Shown: positions 48,672 to 61,050 of the stretch, piece after piece
How the letters are laid out: each line of letters opens with the position of its first letter
How positions within the stretch are numbered: position 1 is the first letter of the stretch
From: Hofstenia miamia
Taxonomy: Eukaryota; Xenacoelomorpha; Acoela; Hofsteniidae
DNA: 64,000 bases
Reading direction: 5' to 3'
NCBI GenBank assembly: GCA_900660155.1
Contig: CABFPE010000442.1
Location: 172,741 to 236,740 of the forward strand
Position numbers and translations under genes: made by a program
The notes under the pieces: generated by a model
What the model was told of the DNA's origin: nothing
Databases searched by the model: none
The model's input: only the letters and a program-made list of their open reading frames with translations

Positions 48672-50629
48672 GTCACATGTATTTTTAAAATTCCTCTCAT
48701 AAAAAATTGAATATAGTGTGAAATTTGAATTCATTGAAAAAATGAGCAACCCTGATGCTCATACCATTAAAAAACTCATAATGAGTTAATCTCCGGCTCT
48801 GGCATCATTTATTTGCAATATTACTGAAAACCTGTGGGACATCCACCCCATCTGTTTTCGAAATGAAACGCATCAATAAAGAATTCCAACATATTGCAAT
48901 ATTGTAATTATGATGATTATTTCATGCATTAAAATCCAAATTCACATGATAGCTAATCTTCAGTTACGTACAATAATTTATACACCTATGAGTCATGTGT
49001 TGTAGGAATGCTTGCATTTGCAATCTAATGAAATTTAAACCTATAAATATAGAAATATGTGTGCAACTGGCAGCCAGTGAGCCGCAATCCGGTCCTTGGT
49101 AACTTCTTTTATGTTATTTTTGACACTAGCCATTTCATTTTTTCAGAAGAAATATAAATAAATCAAATTAAAGAGCAGTATTATTTCCATTTTTGTTTGT
49201 GTGTATATATAGCAACACACGTGCCCATTGTGAAAGTGAGCAACAAAATGGGTGAGAATTGTCGCTTCGTGTACTGAAGATATTTTTAGGGGGCCTCTTA
49301 AAAATAACATTTCACACCCCGTAGTAAGACATCCTCAATTAGCTAAAATTTTAAGTGTATTTTCACAACAATTAGATAATTTTATATTTCTGTTCAAGGA
49401 TATACTTATTGAAACATTTTGGTAGGTATTGAAAATTTGAGATGTTTTGCAAATTATAACAATGTGCTTGAGTAATTCCTTTGTTTTAATAAGATAAAAT
49501 ATACATCCATAGCCTACTAAATGGCTATGATACATCTGACATTTAAAAAGAAGATAAAGATGAGAGTAATAATTTAAGTTTGGGAGATTTAGGGTAAAAT
49601 ATGGCATTATTCACAATTTTAAATATGAAATACATTAAATACATTGGATCATTTCTGTTAGGAAATAGTCTCTAAAAAAGCACAGAAACATAAAAGAGTT
49701 CAAGAATGTTACACTAATTTAACTAGTTCGCAAATGCCGTATTTATAAATACTCCCAAGAAACTACAGTGCAAAAAGAATAAAGATCATATAATACTGAT
49801 GGGTTCCTAAAAATACATTAAAAAATGCCATTGGCCTCTAAAAATATAAATACAACTTTATGGTAATTTATTTTCTGAAAAAGTTAAGATTTGTAGGATC
49901 AATGTTGTTCCATAAAATTTAAGTTACAGACATTTTATGGATGCATTATTGAGTATTATTATAATTGAGTAAGCTGGCAATGGTTCATGTCGAGTTATAT
50001 TATCATTTAAATTGCAGTAATATCAGTATATTGAATTTTCAAGCATGCTGGAAAACTTTACATACACCAGAAAATTGTACCAAATATGATTTTTTACCTA
50101 TAATTATATATTTTTTACAATAAAACAGAATGTACAATAAGCAACATGTTCTTTTATTTTTAAGTAAATCAGGAGGTATATGAAGGTTAAGGTAATATAA
50201 ATGTCTAGTTGATGACATTTTGGCTTCGTAGTTCCTTGCAAACCACTCGCTGCATTTGGAAGTATTAGGTATACTACTAAAAATGTACCCTCTAACGGTG
50301 AGTTGATATAGTTATATCTAATTCATTACAATATTTCATTAAAAAAACTAAATTGTCACTAATATTCAATACCAAAAGATTCACATTTTCTCAACATTCC
50401 ATATCAAGAAACATACTAAAATTTTGTTTGCAAAACAAATGATTTTCATGCAATATTGTTTCTTTGATATTTACATTCTACTGATATTGCACTTGGTGAC
50501 TTTGGAATTACGTTTAAAATACCTCACTAGAGTAAGCTTTTGAGTATAAGAATTAAGAAAATTGTATGTACCTCTATAAACTAAAAGCCTCTTAAAATAT
50601 TTTGATAAGTTAAATTAAAACTTTGAGTC

Positions 50630-50872
50630 AGATCAGGATTTTTGGATCAAATCTATCAAGATTAATTGGGTCAGGTCAGATTTCAAGTCAAGTTTGAGAT
50701 ATCACATATCAGATACAGGTCTAAGCAGAATCATAATCAGTTTTAAAAGCATCCATGTTGCTTGATCAATTTGACGTCATTTTGATACTATTAAATGGAA
50801 GAGATCTGGTTTAGATTTTTGAAATTAGATAGGATTAGATTTTATTTGATATCGCTCATAACCCTAAGGCTG
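50630..50872. repeat. decayed hAT-like sequence, GGTCAGG-rich
   Basis: Repeated TCAGATCAGG, GGTCAGGTCAG and related words, ending in CATAACCCTA (inward TAGGGTTATGAGC), a plausible hAT terminus. Similar words return at 51450-51515, which ends ACTCATCACTA (inward TAGTGATGAGT). Left termini were not found. Confidence 0.3.
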
Positions 50873-51449
50873 ACCAGTGGCGACTAGTTACAACAAAATG
50901 TAAAATCAAAATCATAAAAATTTACAAAACAAACTAGGCGTAGTTAACCGGATAATTCTAATCTTTGGGCAAATTCGAAGTATCCTTGTGAACGTGGGAA
51001 AGAAATTTGAAGACGCTTTAATGCTTTTGTTCATTAGATATATAAGTGTCATAGGTTGGCAAAAACAACAAATTGATAAGCTGGGCAATAATATATAAAT
51101 ACTTAATTTTTTATTTTGATTAACGATTGCCTTTCAGCAAATGATAGATTCAATCTTTTTAATCACTGAAAAGTTTATGTCCACTCTTCTCTTGATAGCA
51201 ACAGTATTAAAGTAGGTACTTAAATCAAAGATATCTTAAATAATATCAAGAAGTTACTATGGTTGTGAAGCATGACTAGGTTAAATTTAAAAAAATATTT
51301 GTTTAGAATAATTTTTGTTATTTTCGAATATGTTAATAAAAAATTCCTAAAGCTGATGTTTGCATTCAAAAGTGAAATATATTCTGGAAGGGGAAATTTT
51401 CCTCTTTGATATCCCTTTCTCTATTGAAATCAGCACTAAAAAGGTTTAA

Positions 51450-51515
51450 TTCAGCTCAGGTTTGATGCTGAAGCAGGTCAGGTCCGGTCAGCTCTGAAGA
51501 GAAGTTGAACTCATC
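51450..51515. repeat. decayed hAT-like right end
   Basis: Contains AGCAGGTCAGGTCCGGTCAG and closes with CTCATCACTA. It probably belongs with the GGTCAGG-rich stretch at 50630-50872. Confidence 0.3.
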
Positions 51516-52116
51516 ACTAAATAAGACTACATTTTGCATTAGAGGAAAATTGAATCAGATTTGAATAATTTTGTATCATTACTCCGAAATAACAAAAGTA
51601 TTTGAAAATGTAAATGTATGGGTTATTGAAAGGGCTATTGATTCGCAGATAGTCTTCCTGTCAGTAGCAGTTGGTGTTATAACATGTTGAAATTAGCGAT
51701 TTCTGTACCAGTCGTACTGAAATATTTATAACTAAAAAAATTTCAAATAATGCATTTTAACTACTATTGGATTATATTAAAGTTACTTTGACCCCTTTAT
51801 TAAAAATCTGCACCGCTCAATTCCAATATATGTGTTATTTTGGATTTGTGTAGTTGACTGTGGCCCTCTGTTGACTTCAAAAAAATTCGAAAAATGCTAA
51901 ATGTCACCTTATAATCTCATAAAAGCAAAAATTGCAACTTTTTGGATGATGGAGTGTTCATGCTAAGCATTGGAGCTGTGTAGTATATAAGAAACCTGAT
52001 TTTTGAACTGTGTTGAAAAATCGCATTTTTGCCATACTACACATTTTAAAAATAACACATATAGTATATTTAGGTTTGGAAAGAACATTATTTGACAACA
52101 ACCAATTAGATACCAC

Positions 52117-52493
52117 CCAAGCAACAAGGATTCAAACGATTCATGGTCCATTGATGGCGCATTATTGTTTCCAATATCTGCCATTATTATCGTTTGACCC
52201 AGCCATGTATCCAACAATGAGCCAATATTAAAGATTTTTAAGCAAATTCAAAAGATTTCTAAGAATATTATCAAATAAAAAGTATCACTATAGTGATTGC
52301 AGTTAGTCTATTTGGAATGTTATCCAATAAAAATTTTGAGCATTGTATTTTGTATCAAATGAATAATTTGAAAAAAAGGCTTAAAATGTTTTCATTATTG
52401 GTTCATTGTTGGATTCATCATTGGGCCATTAATGGCCCAGCGACCAAACACCAATAATGGTCAACAATGGTCCATGAATCCTTGTTGCTTTGG
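52117..52493. mobile_element. MITE with AAGCAACAAGGATTCA termini
   Basis: About 377 bp bounded by CCAAGCAACAAGGATTCA on the left and its inverse TGAATCCTTGTTGCTTTGG on the right (52475-52493). Sub-terminal words such as CATGGTCCATTGATGG and CAATGGTCCATG are also inverted between the two halves. The target duplication is unclear, so the superfamily is open. Two overlapping ORFs of 73 and 84 codons are by-products. Confidence 0.6.
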
Positions 52494-52865
52494 AATAAAA
52501 GTATTTAATCAAGTTGAGTCCGTCTATTTTTAGTGAATTGTACATTTCGAAAGCATGTCTGAGGAAACTACAAGTAAAATTTAACTAATAAGAATATAAA
52601 TGAAATCTGCCTAGGCAAATCCTTTCATTTAAATCCACCTTTAAAAAAATAATGAGGTATAATTCAATATTTAATGACAATTGAAATTCAGGCAGAAAAT
52701 CGCAAGTTACTGCTCAAAAAAAGTATAAAAAATACAGTAAACCCAAAATGCTAAAACGTTTTAATATGTTATGCCATTACCAAGAAGAATTTTTTCCACG
52801 GAAACATTTCGAATAATGATATATATGAATAAAACATAGCAGTAAATTTCCACCATAGTGTCGTT

Positions 52866-53092
52866 CAGGAGCGTACACAGGATTTTCTGACGGGTCATGA
52901 CCAAAAGCGGGGTTAAGCCCCGATAAAATTTTTGAAAATATTGAGAAAATAGACCATGAAAATTGCGTCTAACGACCTTAGATTTAAAATTTTTTAAATT
53001 TTTTGGCAAACACTTTTTGATTTAACCAATCAAAGTCAATTTCGAAAACACGACGGGGAACATTTCACATGCCCCCCTTGCGTAAGCCCCTG
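52866..53092. mobile_element. hAT MITE (CAGGNGCGTA-type), 227 bp
   Basis: The left end is CAGGAGCGTACACAGG and the right end, read inward, CAGGGGCTTACGCAAGGGG. The flanks are GTGTCGTT (52858-52865) and GTTCCGTT (53093-53100), 6 of 8 identical. The terminus is close to the widespread hAT form CAGGGGCGTA. A minus-strand ORF (52761-53009) crosses its edge and is not a gene. Confidence 0.7.
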
Positions 53093-53100
53093 GTTCCGTT

Positions 53101-55212
53101 TAATATAGATTCTAAATTTTATTTCCAATGCTGAAATTTATCAATATGGAATAAATCAAAAAGCAAATTACAAAATGAGCTTCATATATATGTTGACTGA
53201 CATTTGGAAGCATGTCCAAATTATAAAATATCTTTCAATTAAATGGAAAATGATGCCTCTCTATTTTCAATTTTCTTATAGAATATGGGACGGGCCGAGG
53301 GAAATAACTACTTCAATTCCAGAAGATGCAAAAGTTCTTGAATAAAATGACTCCCATGGAACTTATGCAAAATTCCAATTGGAGGGACGAAATTTTGGCA
53401 TTTGTTCAAAGGGTTTAAAATGTAATGCAATAGATGAATATTTCCAAGCAAAACCTCCACATATACGGGTATATTTAGTTATTTTTTGAAAAAACTTTTT
53501 TGTTAGCTCAAATGTATTTTTCATTCAACAGAACCCCAATTCCTCGCTCTGTACACTGGTCTTGAAACCAGCAAATATATGCAACATCTTAAATCAGAGT
53601 GCAATTGTCTTCGCCAAAAATTTCATGATTACTGCCTACTTAGATTACTCGTACTGACAAGGATGATCTTGAAGAAACGTAAAAATTTGTAAACTATTCA
53701 ATAAATAGTTTAATTCCATTAATGTTGACAACTATGTTAACTAGCTAAGTAATAATAAAATGTTAAGCACGAAACGAAAAAAAACGAAACATCCTTTTTT
53801 ACTGTAATCTGGAAAAATCAAAACACATATAATTAATATAACCAAGATGCATGAGCATTTCCGTGGCTGCTAAATGTAGTTGAATGAACCTTAAGATAAT
53901 TAATTATTACTTAGAGCCCTAATAATGTTGTTAATTTTTTGCTTAGATACTAAATTACAAAATTAAGACTTTTATTACTGTTTATAATTGTTTACTAATA
54001 TTTTCTCAAATAATATAATCTTGTAATTTCCAAAGATACAGTATTAAAACGTTCTTATATTTTCTTATTTTTTTGTAAACGATATCACTAAATTTTTGAA
54101 AATGTAGGTATTTACCGATATTCTGATGATACATATTTTACTACTAAGATTGAGATAAAAAAGATTTGATAAAATCGATTAAAATTAATGCAAGTAAAAA
54201 AAACATAAAAATATTTCTGAAAATATCGAAATTAACATAATTGGAAATATAGTTGAGCAATATAAATCAATTAGTTATTTAGGTGTAATTATGGAAAAAG
54301 TGCTAAAATTTAATGAATTAATGTCTTCAAAATGAATAAAATTGCATCAGGAGTTAAATACAAAACAGTTTAACAATATTTTTGTAATATATACTTTCAA
54401 TAAATTTTTGCTATTTTTTCCCAAAAGCAATTCTGTGCAAACAATTGGGCTTCAAGATATCCAAATTATCTTCACAAACATGAATTTGACCAAAACTTAA
54501 ACTAACTTATATAAACTATCACAATTAGTTTTTTACTATCAATCAATAAATAAATTTCCTTCAAATTCTTGTTATATTTTAAAGTGCAATTAGAGAAGGA
54601 AACGCTTTTTAGTATTTTTAGTCGTCACAATTCATTTACATTTGGGTGTTCCAAATAATGGACTCATGTAGATTTTGGAATTAGATTTGAAAAATGTTGA
54701 TACTTCAAGAAAGAAATTTCTTATGTTCATTTGAAATTGTTTTAGTAGCTGAGAATTTGAGTTTGTTGCAGAGGCATTAGAGTTTGAGTTACAAGGTTTT
54801 AAAGTTTGCAAATTTAACTGCTCTAGGGTCGCTGAATAATCTCGGATTTAAGGAACACATTTGATAAATTCCAGAATCCTTAGTAAAATTTTAAACTTTA
54901 GAATAATACATTAAAAGTTTAAATGAAAGAAAATACGAAATTTGTCCATACATAATAGTACCTTTTAGTTTAAGCTTCATATTACTTGGACATGAACAAA
55001 AAAGTTTGTGTTTAAAATACTAAACAACCGCGTTTGCTAAAAGCAATATTTTAAAAGAAAGTGGCCCAAAAAACTAAAAATAAGCCATCTGTGGTACACC
55101 AGTACTCCTGAATTGGTTGAAATTGATGTATATGAAGGTATCATAAGCCACTAGATCGCTTATTGTTCTTTTGTTTGTGTAAAGGCATTCCTGTTGTGTA
55201 TTGAATTGCGTG
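53101..55212. other. intergenic, nothing recognised
   Basis: Very A+T-rich sequence between the 227-bp hAT MITE and the nest. No ORF of at least 60 codons and no repeat signature noted. Confidence 0.6.
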
Positions 55213-55253
55213 GAATTAGTCAGAAACAGAGATGGAAGCCAGTTGGTACTGAT

Positions 55254-55738
55254 TAGAGATGAGTGCGGTGCGATAATACCACGGAATTCCGCAGTAACGA
55301 TTTACGCAATTGCGATCGTTAGCGTTAGAATTTAAACAACTTGCGGTAGCATAAAAGTCATAAAGATAACGTGTTTTGCTTTAGGATCTTAAATTTCGAA
55401 GTATTTCTTAAAAAACTATTTCTAAAGCAAAACTAAGAGATTTCACATTCACATACAAAATATTAAATTTGATACTACCCTAATAAAATTGAAAAAATGA
55501 CAAAATACTTAGAAATTGTCTTTAAAAATTTCTACAAATGTTTCATAACCCTTAAAAACAATTCAGAACTATCTATCTTTTCTTACGAAGAAAAAAATCG
55601 CAATTGTTGCGGTATACCGGGGTAAAAGTTCATTTATTGCGGTGGTTTGCGGTAACCAGACATTGCGGTGGCTAGCGGTGAAGATTTTTTCTCTGCGGCG
55701 AAAATAATTTCACAAAACCTGTACCGCGCTCATCTCTA
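55254..55738. mobile_element. third-layer hAT MITE (GCGGT-type), inserted in the ACCGGT element
   Basis: 485 bp with ends TAGAGATGAGTGCGGT and, inward from the right, TAGAGATGAGCGCGGT: 15 of 16 identical. The flanks are GTACTGAT (55246-55253) and GTAATGAC (55739-55746), 6 of 8. GCGGT/ACCGC words recur near both ends (TTGCGGTGG, TTGCGGTAAC, GGCTAGCGGTG). Non-coding. Confidence 0.82.
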
Positions 55739-56479
55739 GTAATGACCACCGATCACGGTCAGGAGCTGTTCATACTTAATTTCACTTCATCGGTCAAAAC
55801 CGGTAACTTTGAGATGTGTTTGGGGTCATACCGGTCAGCTAATTTAGTCTGGGAGTTTCTCCAATCTAAAGCTGCGAGACCACGTAAAAATTACCATAAT
55901 CAAATTTACTTAAATAATCTGCAAATACACTGTTATTTCCAAAAAAATTTCGCTTATGTACACTGTACAGTTGTGTGAGGGGATTATTTTGATTTCCATA
56001 TCATCACTGGTGTTAAGCTCTGATTATTAATTAGACTTAAAATTAATATTCATAATCATCACCATCGATGTTTGGAGGTAATTACAACGTGCCATTAATT
56101 ACTAAAATCTATCACGGAATAATTATTTACATAGGACTACCAATATTCAAGCAAAACATGTTTTTATTAAAATTTCCAATTTTTAAAGCATTGGGTGATT
56201 TGTCTCGATGCTTTGGTTTGTGACTTTAAATGAACAATGAGATATTTAGGGTTAATCCGATAACTTAAATGCGTATGCGTCAGTACACGTTCTTTCAACT
56301 GTGCAAATGCATTAAATGTAATGCAAAAATGTAGTAGAAACAGAAATGCCGGTCGCAACCGGTCAAAATGAAAATTGAACCTATAAATACGGTGTCCAGG
56401 TAAAGCGGTCAAAACTGGTACTATATATATTAGGGCCGGTCAAAACCGGTACCCACATGAGGCTAACTAGGGTACCGGA

Positions 56480-56905
56480 TAGTGTTTTGTGGGCATGCCC
56501 GAGCCCGTGGCGGCCGGGCAGAAGGGTTGTTGTGCTCGCTCAAATAAAGTCTGGTATAATCATAAGATAATATACTGTAATGACGTAAGTTTTTCTGCTT
56601 TTAAATAGAAAAATTTAATAATTTACCGCGAAATGTATGCTTTTACCGCAAAAATATTTAAATTTTGATGTACATTTGCTGTAATAAAATGACAGAAAAG
56701 AAGAAAGCCATATCAGAAGTTAATAATATGCAAGCACAAGCAAAGCCTTTTCAGCATTTTGACTCAATTTTATAGTATTTTACGTTTTTCTCATTAGAAA
56801 GCGGGCACACCGGGCCGCCCGTTCCTGCACGGGCGTCGGTCATTGGAACATAAACGGGCGCAGGGCAGGCACGGGCAGCATTAAATCGAAAAATGCAAAA
56901 CACTA
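56480..56905. mobile_element. third-layer hAT MITE (GGGC-type), perfect 8-bp target duplication
   Basis: 426 bp with ends TAGTGTTTTG on both sides (inverted), flanked by exact GTACCGGA at 56472-56479 and 56906-56913. The target is itself an ACCGGT-word of the host element. GGGC/GCCC words crowd both ends (ATGCCCGAGCCCGTGG, CGGGCGCAGGGCAGG). It is the best-preserved and probably youngest layer of the nest. Confidence 0.88.
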
Positions 56906-57864
56906 GTACCGGACCGGTCAGGGACGCAAATTTAGGGTACCGCTTCCAATTCTGTGCAGAATAGGAAACTGGTCACTATTTTTGACCCACCACTCAAATC
57001 GTCTAACAGGATCCGTGACCCAAACTTAGCAAAAAAATATAACACGCTTAAAATATTGCAACATAAATGTATCAAAAAATCAATACAATATCAAATTACA
57101 ATACAAAAATAATTCAAATCCTTAGCCCTATTCCGGGGAGGCTCCCTACCTATTCAGCCCTATCTCCAAGCGACATAATATTGGGCACGATGTGAAATTT
57201 TAATTTCTCGTACAAAGTGCACATTACTGTGACGACGTTAGCTTTTTTTGCTGACATCATCAAAAATGGCGATTTTTAATGAAAATCGGAAGGAAGTTGC
57301 AACATTTTAATTATTGTTATTTGATCCACCCAGGGTTGTCTCTATGGGTTTCTTGTACATAAATTACTTGAAACAATTCGCCACCCCTAATTGGCAGAAA
57401 TGTGGGAATAGTTAAATATTTAAAGTCAGAAATTTTCAAGCAAAAATATTAACTGTTCCGGTAGTTATGAATGAAATGAGAGAGGGTTGGGTAGTCTTAC
57501 CCACCCCTGATTCGGGTTAAGAATGCTTCACTTCTAAAATTTCTCCTTAAATATATTAGTGATCTTCCACCCTAACAATCATAAATGACTCACAACTTGA
57601 CCCGACATGATCCGCTTCCGTACTGGTATGACCCGACAGCCCACCCATCAAATTTTTTACTCGACGTGCAAAGCCTTTTTGGTTGACCCGTTTGCCACCC
57701 TGTAAATAGTGAAATATGGCCATATGTGGTCATATGAGTAAATGATGTGCATCTCCAAATATTAACCTACAAAAAGAATTTGGAAAATTACCTATTTTAA
57801 GTTAATTTGATTAACTAGTAAAATCATAGTTATCTACAGTTGTTGAATGTTACACCCAAAGAGT

Positions 57865-57891
57865 ATATATATATATATATATATATATATT
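57865..57891. repeat. (TA)n microsatellite
   Basis: About 13 units just right of the hAT nest. Confidence 0.9.
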
Positions 57892-58302
57892 TGATACTTC
57901 TGCATACCCAAATGTTCGACTTAGTTATGAAAAAAATATTCGTTTTTGATCATTTCTGATAGCTGAATTTCGATTGACTACGAATGGCACAGTTTTATAA
58001 TATTACAAATGATGATGTCACTACTAAATACATTTCTCATAAATTGTGTAGGAATTGACATTTTCGTAAATAATCAATAGTACAAATTCGATTTTTTGAT
58101 TGGGTAAATAAACAAGAAATTAAGATACCTTAAAGCTGGATTTTTCATACACATGTAGGCAATACGAGACCATTTAACTTTGACGTTATTAACCCAAATA
58201 ACTAATTAAGTCAACAAATTTTAATCATTATTGTGGTACCTAGATAAATATAAGAAGTTGTTGAAAACATTGGTAAACCATATTAGGGTGTATCTACACT
58301 CC

Positions 58303-58362
58303 TGCTTACGCAAATCATGCAAATGAGCTTAACTGTCTCGTATTCCCTACACTTACCTTATT
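58303..58362 (-). repeat. second copy of the dispersed repeat end seen at 6117-6172
   Basis: Read on the minus strand it starts GTGTAGGGAATACGAGAC and runs to GCAGGAGTG. The opening also matches the inverted pair at 4708 and 5054. It looks like the terminal part of a Tc1/mariner-type element with nothing recognisable inside; class is inferred. Confidence 0.4.
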
Positions 58363-58499
58363 ATACAATGAATTAATCTGAATCATCATTAATTAATCAA
58401 ATTTATACTCTCTATTCATTTTCGTGAGAACGTTGATTGCTCAATTGCAAACAGGTTCATTCTTAAATCTATCATTATTTTAAGTTATCCCAATGGCAC

Positions 58500-58537
58500 A
58501 CTAGGCGACTAAGATTCAGGTAAATTAGTCGCCTAGT
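58500..58537. repeat. perfect 13-bp hairpin
   Basis: ACTAGGCGACTAA at 58500-58512 and its exact inverse TTAGTCGCCTAGT at 58525-58537, with a 12-nt loop. No U-tract follows and there is no neighbouring gene, so a terminator is not implied. It could be a relic of a very short inverted-repeat element. Confidence 0.6.
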
Positions 58538-59762
58538 CTAAAATACAGATTCGCAGCTGCAACTAAGTTAAGCGGATATAATACTCATTACGAATTCTCC
58601 CTCATTGACGCCAACAATTCCGTACAATGCATGCGCGATGTACACTTTTATAGCGTATTAGCATGCAGTGATGAAGAAGATCGCAAAACTAGAAAAGAAT
58701 TTGCCAAATCTATCTTTAAACAAATGCTTCAGTAATTGGAGTGTCGAAGAGTAAGTCTTAAAACAACAAATACCTTTACTAAAATAAATACATAACCTGT
58801 CATAAAACAAATAACTACACTTAATCAATGTATACATTTTTTTCAATTGTAAGACATGTTTATATCTGAGAAAATTAAATTCATTAAATTGAGTGTCATG
58901 TCGCCCAAATCCAATGCGAATAAATAAGGAAATAACATAGCAAATAGTTGGGTTCTGCGGGACAACTCAATCTCATATGGGATTTACTGGTTCCAGTTCC
59001 TTAGGAGGTAGAAATATATTTTAATAGGAATTTTGAAAAATTATTGAATAACTAGTACAAATTGTGCATGCTTAAATTATTAGCTAACAGGTGCATATCA
59101 TTGAGGAGCCGAACTCCTTTCAACAATCTGTCCCTTTTGTACCAATATCTGTAAAAATTTCTGAGAGTTTTTGTAAGTTTTTTATTACTTATTCCCTATG
59201 AATGAATTTCTGTATTGAAATTACAAGAAATTTGAATTTGTAAGGCACAATATTATAAGTTATACGAATTTGTATTTTTGTTTCCATGCTAATATTTCAA
59301 TTGGCAATTTAAAAAGAGATACAAACATCTTCTTTCGTCATGCTAACCATTATGCTAGATTTTTCAAAGTGCTAATGGTTTTTCAATTTTAAAACACAGT
59401 GTGGAGCAGCTCAAAATCAATTACTTAAATTTTAATTGATAATTGTGAAATTAATTTTTTCCCAATGCACTATAATAACAATATATTCAGCAATTGTGGA
59501 TTTTTTCTAAATGATGAATAAATAATGACATGTTTCTTCTATATATAGTCGGTAAAAAATACCGAAAATTATACTTATACCGAAACAATTACTTAAATGT
59601 ATATTGCAACAGTGCACTTGGATTAATTAAAAAGTTTCTTTCCATGTGTTACTCAGGCAGTAAAGCCTTCTCTAATGCTCCACTATTTGAGTAGTTTGGC
59701 TACATCACATAGCCCTGATAATGTAAAGAAATTCCTGTTTTGTGAAGCCTGTAACGTCCGAC

Positions 59763-61050
59763 CAGAGTATTGTCGTGTAGGGAAACTAAACTAGCGTGTA
59801 TGTATCCGGATTTTTGCGTGTATGTATGAGTATGTACTCCATACTATCGTGTATGCATTTCATGTATTTCAGTAAACTTGATTACAAATTATTGTGTATT
59901 TTCATGTATTATAACATGTATTCTTTATTTACGCTGTGCATGTGCAATGCGCTGTCCAATTGTTTGTTTTGTGCTTTTGATTTCAACTTGAATGTTGATT
60001 TCTAAAATTCGTATGAAAGATCCCACCCTACACCACGCCACATGCCTATTATGGCAAGAATAATGCTAATAAACAAAAAATATCTGAAGATTTATTCATG
60101 CAATAATTAACAATTTATAACTTCAGGTTAAATTTGCACATTACACGTTGCTTTAACGTGAATGACTTCATTGCACAGCGTCTAGCAGACATGAATTGTC
60201 CAGCAGCAGAGAACAAACGCTCCACAGGTCCACCAGAAGCTGGGGTTGATAGAATTTCCAGAGCACATCTTCCCAGTGTTGATTCAGAACAGGTCTCCCA
60301 GAATGGCACAATGTTTATGTTTTGTGGTTTCATTTTGTCGTGAAAATTGTGGTAGCTTCACTGACACAGCACCAGATTGGTTTATTCGGAGAGTCGAACT
60401 TTTCATTGTCTTTGATGTCTCTGTATAGAATGCTTGCAGTTCTGTTGAATGGCTGGTACTTTCCTGGAAAGAGTTTATAAGCTGCCTCAAAAGTTCTGTC
60501 GGCCTTTGGAAATAATAAGAATGATTTGTAGTAAACAGGATATGTTGTTGGCTTCTCAGGTGGCATGATCGATGATTGCGGTAGGTAATGCTGGCAATGA
60601 CAGATAGCTATTGAGGAAACTGACCTGCTTGTTTAATGAATGAGTTGTTTAATGCACCCAGCTGTTGAAAGTTTGTTGACAGCGCCACACCCAGGAGTAG
60701 CTACATAATATGCATGTGCTGCGTGACCTGACTCGACAGGAAAACAAACAGTCAGCGATTATAGGTCTATTATTCTGACTTACACTTCTCGTGATCTTTC
60801 AGGTCTCGTGTGGGTAGGTTTGTTTAGTGGTTTTAACCACGTCTGTGATATCATTTTAATTAATCTGGCACACGTGTTGAACTTGGGGTTGAGGGCCTGT
60901 CTGTGTAAATCATGTATTCAAAATCTGACGCTTATTTTGGCCACCGTGTATCGTGTGTGTATCTCAAAATTGTTCGTGTATGTACATGTATGTATCAAAT
61001 TCAGTCGTTCCGTGTATTTTTTCGTGTATGTATGCATACACAATACACTG
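59763..61050 (-). mobile_element. hAT element with broken, C-terminal-only transposase
   Basis: The ends are CAGAGTATTGT (left) and CAGTGTATTGT (right, inward), 10 of 11 identical. The flanks are CGTCCGAC (59755-59762) and, after one extra C, TGTCCGAT (61052-61059), 6 of 8. CGTGTATGTAT words cluster near both ends (59794-59860 and 60945-61035) and are probably sub-terminal binding sites. Inside, on the minus strand, lies the end of a hAT transposase. At about 1.29 kb it lacks the N-terminal zinc finger and most of the catalytic core, so it cannot move itself. Confidence 0.72.
60115..60566 (-). pseudogene. hAT transposase C-terminal dimerisation region, frameshifted
   Basis: The 60333-60115 frame reads FWETCSES, then ALEILSTPASGGPVERLFSA, then SARRCAMKS, the hAT C-terminal dimerisation domain with its hallmark PAS-x-x-VER-x-FSxAG. 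The upstream part (60566-60330, ...YYKSFLLFPKADRTFEAAYK...) continues in other frames, so at least one frameshift separates them. The N-terminal BED finger and the catalytic acidic residues are absent. It was once the enzyme of a mobile element, not a host gene. Confidence 0.8.

Larger units (their letters stand above)
48680..52116. other. intergenic, no gene seen
   Basis: Apart from the GGTCAGG-rich stretches listed separately I find nothing. The 90-codon minus-strand ORF at 49335-49607 is A+T-driven, with no recognisable domain. Confidence 0.55.
55227..56954. mobile_element. second-layer hAT MITE (ACCGGT-type)
   Basis: The left end is CAGAGATGGAAGC and the right end, read inward, CAGAATTGGAAGC. 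The flanks GTCAGAAA (55219-55226) and TGCAGAAT (56955-56962) agree at 5 of 8 and lie inside the left terminus of the outer element, so it inserted there. The interior is built of ACCGGTC/GACCGGT words such as CCGGTCAAAACCGGTA. About 800 bp once its two inserts are discounted. ORFs at 55742-55978 and 56167-56412 lie inside it and are not genes. Confidence 0.72.
55221..57702. mobile_element. outermost hAT MITE of a four-element nest (TGACCC-type)
   Basis: The right end, read inward, is CAGGGTGGCAAACGGGTCA. The left end is split by the next element: CAGAAA at 55221 resumes as CAGAATAGGAAACTGGTCA at 56957, 14 of 19 identical to the right end. The flanks are GAATTAGT (55213-55220) and TAAATAGT (57703-57710), 6 of 8. 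The interior repeats TGACCC words (near 56980-57015 and 57598-57690). Without inserts it is about 750 bp and non-coding. By nesting it is the oldest of the four. Confidence 0.6.

Noticed and set aside
50281-51515. One large hAT element from TAACGGTGAGTTGA to CTCATCACTA
   Set aside because: The left match is weak and no 8-bp duplication is present; only the right-hand fragments are reported.
52010-52231. Opposing 73- and 84-codon ORFs
   Set aside because: They straddle the left end of the 377-bp MITE.
55742-56412. ORFs of 78 and 81 codons
   Set aside because: They sit inside the ACCGGT-type hAT MITE and read its repeated words.
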